Shown: in pieces, positions 25,849 through 34,306 of the stretch
How the letters are laid out: each line of letters opens with the position of its first letter
How positions within the stretch are numbered: position 1 is the first letter of the stretch
Source: Duganella sp. sic0402
GTDB taxonomy: Bacteria; Pseudomonadota; Gammaproteobacteria; Burkholderiales; Burkholderiaceae_D
Direction of reading: 5' to 3'
Assembly: GCF_019219065.1 (NCBI RefSeq)
Contig: NZ_JAHUWK010000001.1
Span: 620,001 to 684,000, forward strand
Length of the DNA: 64,000 bases
Position numbers and translations under genes: made by a program
The notes under the pieces: model-generated
Database searches by the model: none
The model's input: the letters and a program-made list of their open reading frames with translations, nothing else
Told to the model about the DNA's origin: nothing

Positions 25849-26802
25849 CTAATCATTTTTATGATCATTCCTGACAAACGCTCCGCAGCGGAAGATATCC
25901 GGCTGATCGCTAGCAAGCTGCAACAGTCCATCAATCACCACCCGCACCTTGGGCTGGATATAGCGCGTGCGCGGCCAGATCGCATGGATGGGCATGCTGG
26001 CCCCTGCATGCTGGTCCAGTACAGTCACCAGTTCACCGCTGATCAAATGCTGGTGTACCAGCCAAGTGGGTAACTGCGCCAGGCCACAGCCATCCAGTAC
26101 ACTTTGCAATATCATCTCGCCGTCATCCAGCGAATGGCGGACCTGAATTTCCTGTTCCTCGATCTGCCCGTTCTGCACCTTGAGCAGCCAGCTGGCCCTG
26201 CCGCCGCGCCGCCAGCTGATGATGCAGTCATGTTCAAGCAAGTCCGCCCTCTCCATGGGGGTGCCGCGTTGCCGCAGATAGACTGGTGCGGCGCAAATCA
26301 CCAGGTGCTGTTCTCCCAGCTGGCGGGCCACCAGTTCGGCGTCGTCGTGCAGATCACCGATGCGCACCGCCAGGTCGATACCGTCGGCGATCATGTCGGT
26401 GATGCGGTCGCCAAAACTCAGCGCCAGATCCAGCGCCGGATGCCGCTGTACCAGCGTAATCAGGGTCGGGCCGATATAGCGGCGTCCGAACGCGCCCGGC
26501 AGGTCGATGCGCAGCAAGCCACGCGGTTCCGCCAGTCCGGTGGACAGGCAGTTTTCGGTATTGGCGAGATCCTCGGTTACGCGCAGGCAGGCGGCCAGAT
26601 AAGCCTCGCCGTCATTGGTCAGCGTAAGCTTGCGCGTGGTGCGGTGAAGCAGCTTGAGGCCCAGCCGCGTCTCCAGGCGCGATACCGCCTTGCCGACGGC
26701 GGAACTGGTCACGCCCAACTGGTGTGCCACAGCCGTAAAACTTTGCAGCTGCGCAGTCAGGATAAATTCTGAAATGCCGTCGAATTGGGCTTGCTGGGCC
26801 AT
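25849..26802 (-). CDS. LysR-family transcriptional regulator
   Basis: Transcription factor of 317 aa. The N-terminal helix-turn-helix covers about residues 10-68 (SFTAVAHQLGVTSSAVGKAV and LETRLGLKLLHRTTRKLTLT). A co-inducer domain follows from about 95, starting LLRIDLPGAFGRRYIGP. It is transcribed away from the Old Yellow Enzyme gene across 127 bp, the classic layout for a LysR regulator and its target. The spacer contains an inverted repeat GGAATT (26851) and AATTCC (26878). The inducer is probably an electrophile or quinone handled by that enzyme, by analogy only. Confidence 0.9.
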   Translation of the reverse strand: MAQQAQFDGISEFILTAQLQSFTAVAHQLGVTSSAVGKAVSRLETRLGLKLLHRTTRKLTLTNDGEAYLAACLRVTEDLANTENCLSTGLAEPRGLLRIDLPGAFGRRYIGPTLITLVQRHPALDLALSFGDRITDMIADGIDLAVRIGDLHDDAELVARQLGEQHLVICAAPVYLRQRGTPMERADLLEHDCIISWRRGGRASWLLKVQNGQIEEQEIQVRHSLDDGEMILQSVLDGCGLAQLPTWLVHQHLISGELVTVLDQHAGASMPIHAIWPRTRYIQPKVRVVIDGLLQLASDQPDIFRCGAFVRNDHKND

Positions 26803-26929
26803 GTCAACCTCCTTGAATCCACAATTCTATACTTTGAGGATGAAGTCCATGGAATTATTTAGTATTTATTGGAGTTGAATTCCAGTTTAAGCTGATTCCC
26901 TGCCTTAACTTTTCTTGTCAGGACCATCT

Positions 26930-28060
26930 ATGACCCAGCTTTTCCAGCCTTTCCCACTCGCCGGCCGCACGCTGTCCAACCGTATTGTGATGGCGCCGAT
27001 GACGCGTTCGCGCGCGCCGGATGACGTGGCGACCGAAGCCATTGCGCTGTATTACGCGCAACGCGCCACTGCCGGCTTGATTGTCAGCGAGGGCACGCCG
27101 ATCTCGCGTGAAGGGCAGGGCTATTTGTTCAATCCGGGCATCTATACCAGCGAACAAGTCGCCGGCTGGCGCACTGCGACGCAGTCCGTGCGCGCGCTGG
27201 GCGGCAGCATGTTCGCGCAGCTTTGGCACGTGGGCCGCGTGTCGCACCCGTCAATCCAGTTGCAGGGCGGTGCGCCGGTCAGCGGCAGCTCCCGTATCGC
27301 TGAAGGCGGCATGGCGTACGGCTACCTGGAAGATGGTGAGCCGGGCATGGTGGCGACTACCGCACCACGCCAGCTGGCGACGGAAGAAGTGGCACGCGTG
27401 GTGCGCGACTTTGCCGATGCGGCGGAAAACGCGGTGCAAGCAGGATTCGACGGCGTTGAAATCCATGGCGCCAATGGCTATCTGCTGGAGCAGTTTTTGA
27501 ACCCGCTGGTCAATGACCGCAACGACCAGTACGAGGCGAGCGCGATGGAAAACCGCTTGCGCTTCGCACTGGAAGTGGTGGATGCGGTGATTGCCCGCAT
27601 CGGCCGTGAGCGGGTTGGCATTCGCCTGTCGCCATACGGGCGCTTGTACAGCATGCCGCATTACGACGAAATTGATCAAACCTATATCGCGCTGGTGCAA
27701 GCGCTGGGCGAGCGTGGCATCGCCTACGTTCACATCATGGACCAGTCGGGGTTTGTGATCGGCGAGGACAGCACGGCCGATTCGGTATCGGCAAAAATCC
27801 AGAAGCTGCTGCGCACCTTCCGCCCGCTGTTGCCGGAAACCGCCTTGATCCTGGCCGGGAATATGACGCGCGAACGGGCGGAGGCGCTGATTGAGGATGG
27901 CGTCATCGACCTGGCGGGCTTTGGCCAGCCCTTTATCGCTAATCCGGACCTGGTTGCGCGCTTGCGCAATGGCTGGCCGCTGGCACAGCCGGACCGCGCC
28001 ACCTACTATGGCGGTAACTCGCGCGGACTGACGGACTATCCGCCTTATCTCGCGCAATAA
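26930..28060 (+). CDS. Old Yellow Enzyme-family alkene reductase
   Basis: FMN- and NAD(P)H-dependent ene-reductase of 376 aa (NemA/XenA type) that reduces activated C=C bonds and often nitro compounds. The TIM barrel starts with PFPLAGRTLSNRIVMAPMTR. The FMN/substrate His-Asn pair lies in EIHGANGYLLEQFLNP, followed by DQYEASAMENRLRF. GVGQPFIANPD-like phosphate binding is seen as GFGQPFIANPDLV. I chose the ATG at 26930 over an upstream TTG because the protein then begins MTQLFQPFPLAGR, as in its family. An intrinsic terminator-like hairpin follows. Confidence 0.92.
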   Translation: MTQLFQPFPLAGRTLSNRIVMAPMTRSRAPDDVATEAIALYYAQRATAGLIVSEGTPISREGQGYLFNPGIYTSEQVAGWRTATQSVRALGGSMFAQLWHVGRVSHPSIQLQGGAPVSGSSRIAEGGMAYGYLEDGEPGMVATTAPRQLATEEVARVVRDFADAAENAVQAGFDGVEIHGANGYLLEQFLNPLVNDRNDQYEASAMENRLRFALEVVDAVIARIGRERVGIRLSPYGRLYSMPHYDEIDQTYIALVQALGERGIAYVHIMDQSGFVIGEDSTADSVSAKIQKLLRTFRPLLPETALILAGNMTRERAEALIEDGVIDLAGFGQPFIANPDLVARLRNGWPLAQPDRATYYGGNSRGLTDYPPYLAQ

Positions 28061-28063
28061 AAA

Positions 28064-28091
28064 ATGCCGGGCACCGCGAGGCGCCCGGCAT
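28064..28091 (-). terminator. Intrinsic terminator for the di-heme gene
   Basis: A perfect 9-bp stem ATGCCGGGC/GCCCGGCAT with a 10-nt loop. Read on the minus strand it is followed by a T-run (complement of the A-run at 28059-28064), as expected for a rho-independent terminator of the gene ending at 28124. It may also slow plus-strand transcription from the ene-reductase gene. Confidence 0.8.
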
Positions 28092-28123
28092 GAAAGACAA
28101 CTAAGGAAAGATTACAGCGAGGA

Positions 28124-31100
28124 TTACAGCGACCGCAGGAACGCCAGCAAGGCGTCGCGGTCGGTTTTGCTCAGCACCTCGAAGCGCTGGCGCGACTTGG
28201 CAGCTTCGCCGTCGTGCCACATGATCGCCTCGGTCAGGTTGCGTGCGCGGCCGTCGTGCAGGTAGCCGACCTTGGCGCTGTTGCCCATGACTTTTTCGGT
28301 GTAGCCGATGCCCCACAGCGGCGCGGTACGCCACATATTGCCCTTGGCTTGACCTTCGACGAACTTGTCGGCCAGGCCAGCGCCCATGTCGTGCAGCAGC
28401 AGGTCGGAATACGGACGGATGGTCTGGTTGCGCAGTTCCGCAAACAGGTGGCCCGAACCGGTTTTCATTTCCACGGTGTGGCAAGCCGCGCAACGCATGC
28501 CCTGGAACACCTTGGCGCCGGCGGCTACCTTGGCTGGGTCAACGTTCAGATCATCAATCGGCGCCACGCCTTTCGGGAAACCACTAGACAGGCTGCGTTG
28601 GGCAGGCACGGCCACCAGCGCCAGGTAACGCGACAGCGATTGCAAATCTTCTTCCGAGATGCCTTTCTGAGCGGCGGCGGAAGCGCAACCGGCAGGATCG
28701 GTGTTGCACGAACGGTTGCGGTACACCGGCGACGTGACTGCCATGTCTTGCAGCAGCGCCGAAGCCGTCTGCTGGCGCAGCGTCGCTTTAGATGCCTTCC
28801 AGCCGAAGCGGCCCAGACGCACCGCGCCGGATTCCGGATCGTAGACGTAGTTGGCTACGCCTTTGACGCCATCCACGTCGGCAGCGCTGGTCACGCGCGC
28901 CAGGATGTCGGCTTCCGGCACGGCTTCCAGCAGGCCTGCGCCGATGATCGGTTGCGCGGCGCGCAGCGATACGGTGTCCGGCGTAGGACCTTCAAACGCC
29001 AGCTTAGGCTTGCGCAGTTCCACCGAGGTGCCGTCAGCCAGCTTCTTGGTGACGCTTTCGAAGCCGGAGACACGTACGCCAGTGCCCCAGTTCTGCGGCG
29101 CGCCGGTGGACGAGATGGCGTTCATCTGCACGGCGGTGCCGTAGGTAGGATGCGGCAGCTGCTGGCCAGCGGCGTTGGTGGTGGCGACACGCACCGACAT
29201 GCTGTCCAGCTTCTGGTTCACCGCAACCGGCGCCGCGCTGCGGCCGTTGTTGACGTGGCAGGCGAAGCACGACGACTGGTTGAAGCGCGGACCTTGCAGG
29301 CCCACGGCCGCATCGTAGCGGTCATTGCCCGCTTCGTTGTGGTCACCGGTGGTGAAGTTGGTGTGGAACAGGCGGCGGCCTTCAACAAAACGCTGCATAT
29401 TCTGCATGCCGATGTTGGTGTGCGGCTGCTGGAACATGAACAGCGCGTTGTCCGCATAGTTGTAGCTCACCGAACCCAGGCCGCCGGACAGCGTTTCCGC
29501 TGGCAGCGGCACGGAGTTCAGGCGCGGCTGCACGCCGTACCATGGCTTCAGGCCCTGGCCAACAACGTACACCCACTCATACGAATAGTAGCGGATGCCG
29601 CCGTTGTCGCCTTTCGACAGCATCGACTCGGTGGTCGAGAACATCGATGGCGATACTTCGATCACATCGCCCTGCACCAGCGGACGCGCGTCGATGCCTT
29701 TGCCCGCGATAGGGAAGCCGTTGGCGTCCAGCGCGGTCATGCCCGGATAGTTCTTGACCTGCAGCGTGCATGCACTGTTGATGCCATTGGCGCTGGCCAG
29801 CTTGTTGTTGGCCGGGTAGCCGATCGGCTTGCAGACCTTGACGCTGTCGTCCACCAGCTGGCCTGGCGCCATCCAGCCGTAGCCGGTCACGCCCGGCCGG
29901 TCGATGGCCCGGAAGAAGGCGATGCCGCCGCTCAGGAAGTCCACCGTGGTGTATTGATTCACCGTCAGCGTTGGCTTGGTGACGCCAGCCACGCGGCTGT
30001 TGTCGATGATCTCCACGCCCCAGGTGCGGTTCTTGAAGTATTGCGGCACGAAGGTCAGGTAGTTGCCCGGACCTTTATCAACCGGCAGGCCGGTGGCGGG
30101 ATCAACGGTTTCGTTAGGACCGTAGCCGATTTCGTTCCATTCTTCGCCGCGCTCGCGGCCGTGACGCGCCAGGCCGCGCGCGCCGAAGCGGGTGACCAGC
30201 GTGCCGTCGGGCAGCGAGAATTGCAGCGATTCGATCGGATCGGCCGATGCTGGCAGTGGCGCCCAGCCGGCGCCGCTGGCAGGGAACTTCAGCGGCGAAG
30301 TGGTGGAGCTGGCCAGCGAGTTGTCGCTGCCCGGCGTTTTGAACTCGACCTCAAACAGCGAATAGCCGTACTGGGTGGCGCGCGCCACGCCTTGCAGGCG
30401 GATGAAGCGCGCGTTGACGCCGAGGTTGAAGAATTCCTCGGTGCCGCCCTGGCCGTTGCCCACGGCGCGGATCTGTGTCCAGTCATTGCCGTTGTCGGAC
30501 ACCAGCAGGTTGTACTGCTTGCCGTAGGCGTTTTGCCAGATCAGCTTCATGTAGCCGACCTGGGTTTTGACGCCGAAGTCGTACTGAATCCAGGCGCCGT
30601 CTTCAAACGCGCTGGCCCAGCGGGTGTTCAGCTTGCCGTCGATGGTGTTGGCCGCCGTGTCGCCCTGGTTTTCCAGCTTCGACGAGGTGGCGTTAACCGG
30701 CTTTAGCGCTACGCCAGGCTTGGTTGGATCGACGATCACCGGATCGGTGGTGGCCGGTGGCGTCTCAGGTTCGGTCGGGGAGGTGGCCGCGCCGCCGGAG
30801 TAGGCCTGAATCTCGAAAATTGAATAGCCGTAATTGGTGGAACGCTTCACGCCCTGCACGCGCAGGTAGCGGCCTTGCGCGCCCAGGCCGGTCCAGTCCT
30901 CGATGCCGCCGGCACTGTTGTCGACCGTCTTGATGGTGGTCCAGGTGGCGTTGTCGTCGGATACCTGCAGCAGGTACTGGGTGGCGTGCGCGTTTTCCCA
31001 CTCGATGCGAACGCGGTTGATAGGCTTCGAGACACCGAAGTCCAGGGTCAGGTATTGATTATCGTTGAACAGGCTGCCCCAGCGCGTGCCTTGATTGTGG

Positions 31101-31360
31101 TCGATGGCCGCTGCGGCCGACAGGTCGCCACGCTCGGAACCACTGGAGCTTGCCTCGACCGGCGTCAGCGCGACTTCCGGCTCAGCGGCGGCGCCACCCA
31201 TCACCTTCATGGCGCTGGCAGTGCGGTTTTGCGCTGCCGGCGTGTTATCGCTGCCGCCACCGCAGGCCGCCAGCGCGAGGCTGAGTGCGAGCGGTAGCCC
31301 TGTTTTGCTTAATCGTTGAAACGTTTCCATTGATCGCTGTCGATGTGGAAGAAAGTTCAT
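28124..31360 (-). CDS. Di-heme oxidoreductase-like lipoprotein with two discoidin (F5/8 C) domains
   Basis: Predicted surface or periplasmic lipoprotein of 1078 aa. The start is the ATG at 31360 with AAGGGGATAG just upstream; the next Met (31330) lacks such a site. Signal peptide ends in lipobox LAAC (Cys33) followed by a Gly/Ser linker. Residues about 55-185 and 215-345 are two similar discoidin-like carbohydrate-binding domains, each ending YGYS(I/L)FE(I/V). The rest is a DUF1111-type di-heme protein with haem sites CFACH (about residue 699) and CAACH (about 958), and many Met/His candidates for axial ligands. The family relates to MauG/cytochrome c peroxidases. Pairing with discoidin modules suggests redox chemistry on a glycan surface; that is inference. 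Confidence 0.87.
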   Translation of the reverse strand: MNFLPHRQRSMETFQRLSKTGLPLALSLALAACGGGSDNTPAAQNRTASAMKVMGGAAAEPEVALTPVEASSSGSERGDLSAAAAIDHNQGTRWGSLFNDNQYLTLDFGVSKPINRVRIEWENAHATQYLLQVSDDNATWTTIKTVDNSAGGIEDWTGLGAQGRYLRVQGVKRSTNYGYSIFEIQAYSGGAATSPTEPETPPATTDPVIVDPTKPGVALKPVNATSSKLENQGDTAANTIDGKLNTRWASAFEDGAWIQYDFGVKTQVGYMKLIWQNAYGKQYNLLVSDNGNDWTQIRAVGNGQGGTEEFFNLGVNARFIRLQGVARATQYGYSLFEVEFKTPGSDNSLASSTTSPLKFPASGAGWAPLPASADPIESLQFSLPDGTLVTRFGARGLARHGRERGEEWNEIGYGPNETVDPATGLPVDKGPGNYLTFVPQYFKNRTWGVEIIDNSRVAGVTKPTLTVNQYTTVDFLSGGIAFFRAIDRPGVTGYGWMAPGQLVDDSVKVCKPIGYPANNKLASANGINSACTLQVKNYPGMTALDANGFPIAGKGIDARPLVQGDVIEVSPSMFSTTESMLSKGDNGGIRYYSYEWVYVVGQGLKPWYGVQPRLNSVPLPAETLSGGLGSVSYNYADNALFMFQQPHTNIGMQNMQRFVEGRRLFHTNFTTGDHNEAGNDRYDAAVGLQGPRFNQSSCFACHVNNGRSAAPVAVNQKLDSMSVRVATTNAAGQQLPHPTYGTAVQMNAISSTGAPQNWGTGVRVSGFESVTKKLADGTSVELRKPKLAFEGPTPDTVSLRAAQPIIGAGLLEAVPEADILARVTSAADVDGVKGVANYVYDPESGAVRLGRFGWKASKATLRQQTASALLQDMAVTSPVYRNRSCNTDPAGCASAAAQKGISEEDLQSLSRYLALVAVPAQRSLSSGFPKGVAPIDDLNVDPAKVAAGAKVFQGMRCAACHTVEMKTGSGHLFAELRNQTIRPYSDLLLHDMGAGLADKFVEGQAKGNMWRTAPLWGIGYTEKVMGNSAKVGYLHDGRARNLTEAIMWHDGEAAKSRQRFEVLSKTDRDALLAFLRSL

Positions 31361-31487
31361 GCTATCCCCTTGGCTTTTGGCTGGTATGAAGTGGTTGCCT
31401 AACGGTATTCCGCGAGCGCCGCGCATTTTCCTATAGAAAAAGTTTTAATAGCGCACGAATCGACAGCAATTCGTACACCGTAAAAAA

Positions 31488-31503
31488 ATTTCCATGTGGA
31501 AAT
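31488..31503. repeat. Short palindrome in the di-heme promoter region
   Basis: ATTTCCA-TG-TGGAAAT, a 7-bp inverted repeat, is flanked by a run of seven A on the left. On the minus strand the T-run follows the hairpin, so it could end transcripts of the pentapeptide gene (stop at 31580). The stem is A/T-rich and its loop is two bases, so it might equally be a protein-binding site. The rest of the 219-bp gap shows nothing clear. Confidence 0.3.
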
Positions 31504-31579
31504 GAACGTGAAGATAGCTTAGGGGGTGTTGACTGTCAAGCTAGTTGAGCAATAGTGCAACGCGAGGCTGTTACTTACT

Positions 31580-34306
31580 TTACTCAACAGAGAGCGGGCA
31601 GTAGTGTTTTTGGGACGGTATGCAGGTTGGCGGTTTAGGCAACATGGCTGCCGTCGCTCTCAGCCATCGCTCGTCCCAGTCCTTTCTCTGCCCGAGTAGC
31701 TCACCGTCCGGCAGCCGAGTTTTTTCATCCATATTATTTCGATGAAATGCTGTCGCTGGGAGCAGGGTATTTTGCACAATCTCCAATTGATTATTTAGCC
31801 CCAGTCGCTGTATTTTTATGTCTTTCGCAAAAACATCAACTTTATCCGAATTCTCCAGCAGGACGTAGCTTGCATAGCCCTGTACCCTATCTTCTGAATC
31901 GTTTATCCGCCAGCTTTTGAGGTTGCCTTTAATTTTTGCCTTAGGGCCTAATTTTAAGTGCCTGTTTTCAACCAGCTTTTGATCAAAAGATTTTCCGATT
32001 GGAGGGGGAATATCGGTTTCATTTTTTATTTTCGAGGCCTGGAGCTCAGTCAGGAATGCTTTTTCCAAAGTAAATAAGTAAACGCCATTGGTGCTTGGGA
32101 TCGCAGCGCCATCGAAATTTACGCCTTGGAGTTTGGCGTCGGTAAAATCTGCTTCCGCCAAGTGAGCCTTGCTAAGCTTTGTCGCAATCGAAACGCCGGG
32201 AACCGGAGAAAGGTCCGCACCTTTGAACTTTGTACCAATAAGGTTTGCAGAACTCAGGTCTGCTCCCTGCAGAATGACCCGGCTCAAATCGGCTGAAGCA
32301 AGATTGGCGTTTGCCAGCTTTATTTGCGTCAAAACGGCCCCCTCCAATTTACACTCCGGCCCGTACAAGTGTGCACCTTCGGCGTCAACACCCTCAAGAT
32401 TCGCGTTGGTCAGATTGACGTTAACCAGATAAGCACTATTTAAGTAGGCATGTTGCGTGGGTACCAGGGCAAGCAACTCATAATGACCATCCGCACGACG
32501 CTCGCTCCGGATCAGCGGCACGGCGCCTGCTTCTTGCTCAATCTGCTCAGACATTCTTTGCGACAGAGCAGCCACATCTGCCTGACCGATATGTGCCAGG
32601 GAAGTACGGCTGATAACTTTATACATACCAAATTGTGCGCCCGTTAATATAGCGTTCTGGAATTCTACATATTTCAGATCAGCGCCGTGGAAGAGGGCAC
32701 GCTGGAACGACGCGCCTATGATGTCCTTCCCTTCGGTGACTGAATTAAATTTTGCCCCTTTGAGGTCCACATCTATCAGTATGACGTCGTCAGCCTGCAG
32801 AGCGGTCAAGTCAGTGGTCGCCAGGTCCGATATCTTTGCACCGGTCAGATCAAGCGCGGTCCAGTCTTTGCGGAACATGCCCGCTTTAAACGAGGTGCCG
32901 GCCAAGTTGGTACGCTGCGTGGTGTCTTTCGAGGTAATCGGCCGTTGCAGGCATGACACCGTCGACAAATCCCGATCTTTAAGATTCGTCCCTTGGATCA
33001 GGGTTGCGCTCATCACCGCATTGGTAAACTCTGCTTTGGTCAGATCAAGGCCAGACAAGTTGGCTTCAGTCAGGTTTGCGCCGCTAAAGTTCACTTTGCC
33101 TAGCGTGGCGAATCTGAAGTTCGCTTTAGTCAGGCTTCGTTTGGACAAGTCCATTTTAGGAATAAGAGCGTATTGCGCACTCAAGTTGTCCAGCTTTTTC
33201 GGCAAGTCGCTGACGGTTGCATTGCTCAGGTCGAGACAATCCCATTTCAGCCCAATCAAATCGGCGTTCAGCTTTGCCCCTATCAGTTTGGTCAAAGGAG
33301 TTTTGCTGTTGGGGGTGTCGACGGAAAAACGGGGCATCAATTTGATGTCGAATTTTACCGTAGTTAAATCGACGCCCGACAGGTCAGCACCGCAAAAATC
33401 TGCGCTGTTGACCACGCAGCGGTCTAATTTGCTGCCGCTAAGGTCAGCGCCCGAGAGCATCGCGCCGCTGAAATTGGCGCCACGCAAATCACATTTGCTG
33501 AGATCTGCGCCACGCAGATCCGCCTTCACAAACGATAAATAGGGGGGATCGACATCCTCGCCACGGTCCCTGAATACTGCGTCAACGAATTTGGCGCCCC
33601 GCAGGTCGCAGCATGTAAAGTCAGTACTCCAACAGACGGCGCCGGCCCAGATGCTATTGGCGAGTTTGGCGGCTGAATCTTTGCTGCCATAAGTCGTACC
33701 GATGTTGGAACTCTTGCTGAGGTCTGCCGAGGTCAGATCGCATGGATACATGTGGGCACGGTCCAAGCGTGCATACTGCAGTTTTGCTTTTGGAGCATTA
33801 AGACAAGCAAAATGATCCTCCAGATTCACATAACGCAAATCCAGCGCCTTTTCCGCGTCGACAGGCGTAAATTGCCAGGCAGCCGGCTTGAAGAAGGGAT
33901 TCGTCGTTGGATGCAGATATAACAAACTCTCGTCCTTGTCATGTCCCGCTGAGGCGCCCAACCAGGATTCGCCTATCCGGATCCAGGCCGATCCACCGGT
34001 GTTATCGATGCGACAGTCTTCGAACACTGAAGTTACAGGCTGACGGTCAAAAACTAGATTGCCCACGCCGACGCTACCCTGCGATGGCAGATCAATCATG
34101 AACGCACCTTCGCGCTGCTTAATGGTCACAGGCGTGTGGCATGTGAGCATAAAGTCTGACTTGACGCCCTGATATAAGCGGACAGCCATTGCCTTGCTGA
34201 CCTCAGTGGTCAGGCGCACCTCGCTTCCTGCCAGCGTCAGATAATACGTTTTTTTCATCGCCTCGGTGGAGGCGATGAATGCACCGAAAAAATAATATTC
34301 CGTCAT
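31580..34306 (-). CDS. Pentapeptide-repeat protein, 908 aa
   Basis: Large protein with three blocks of pentapeptide repeats (A(D/N)LXX type), at about residues 155-345, 380-560 and 620-735, which should fold as right-handed quadrilateral beta-helices. A clear run is ADLRGADLSKCDLRGANFSG. The first 150 residues and the last 170 are not repeats and match no family I know. No signal peptide or clear membrane segment is seen. The start at 34306 overlaps the upstream stop (ATGA); a later Met at 34258 is possible. The gene is visibly more A/T-rich than its neighbours, suggesting transfer. Pentapeptide proteins can mimic DNA or act as scaffolds; neither role can be assigned here. Confidence 0.85.
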   Translation of the reverse strand: MTEYYFFGAFIASTEAMKKTYYLTLAGSEVRLTTEVSKAMAVRLYQGVKSDFMLTCHTPVTIKQREGAFMIDLPSQGSVGVGNLVFDRQPVTSVFEDCRIDNTGGSAWIRIGESWLGASAGHDKDESLLYLHPTTNPFFKPAAWQFTPVDAEKALDLRYVNLEDHFACLNAPKAKLQYARLDRAHMYPCDLTSADLSKSSNIGTTYGSKDSAAKLANSIWAGAVCWSTDFTCCDLRGAKFVDAVFRDRGEDVDPPYLSFVKADLRGADLSKCDLRGANFSGAMLSGADLSGSKLDRCVVNSADFCGADLSGVDLTTVKFDIKLMPRFSVDTPNSKTPLTKLIGAKLNADLIGLKWDCLDLSNATVSDLPKKLDNLSAQYALIPKMDLSKRSLTKANFRFATLGKVNFSGANLTEANLSGLDLTKAEFTNAVMSATLIQGTNLKDRDLSTVSCLQRPITSKDTTQRTNLAGTSFKAGMFRKDWTALDLTGAKISDLATTDLTALQADDVILIDVDLKGAKFNSVTEGKDIIGASFQRALFHGADLKYVEFQNAILTGAQFGMYKVISRTSLAHIGQADVAALSQRMSEQIEQEAGAVPLIRSERRADGHYELLALVPTQHAYLNSAYLVNVNLTNANLEGVDAEGAHLYGPECKLEGAVLTQIKLANANLASADLSRVILQGADLSSANLIGTKFKGADLSPVPGVSIATKLSKAHLAEADFTDAKLQGVNFDGAAIPSTNGVYLFTLEKAFLTELQASKIKNETDIPPPIGKSFDQKLVENRHLKLGPKAKIKGNLKSWRINDSEDRVQGYASYVLLENSDKVDVFAKDIKIQRLGLNNQLEIVQNTLLPATAFHRNNMDEKTRLPDGELLGQRKDWDERWLRATAAMLPKPPTCIPSQKHYCPLSVE

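Noticed and set aside
28214-30706. An 830-codon open frame antisense to the di-heme gene
   Set aside because: Shadow frame; the opposite strand has haem motifs, discoidin domains and a lipobox.
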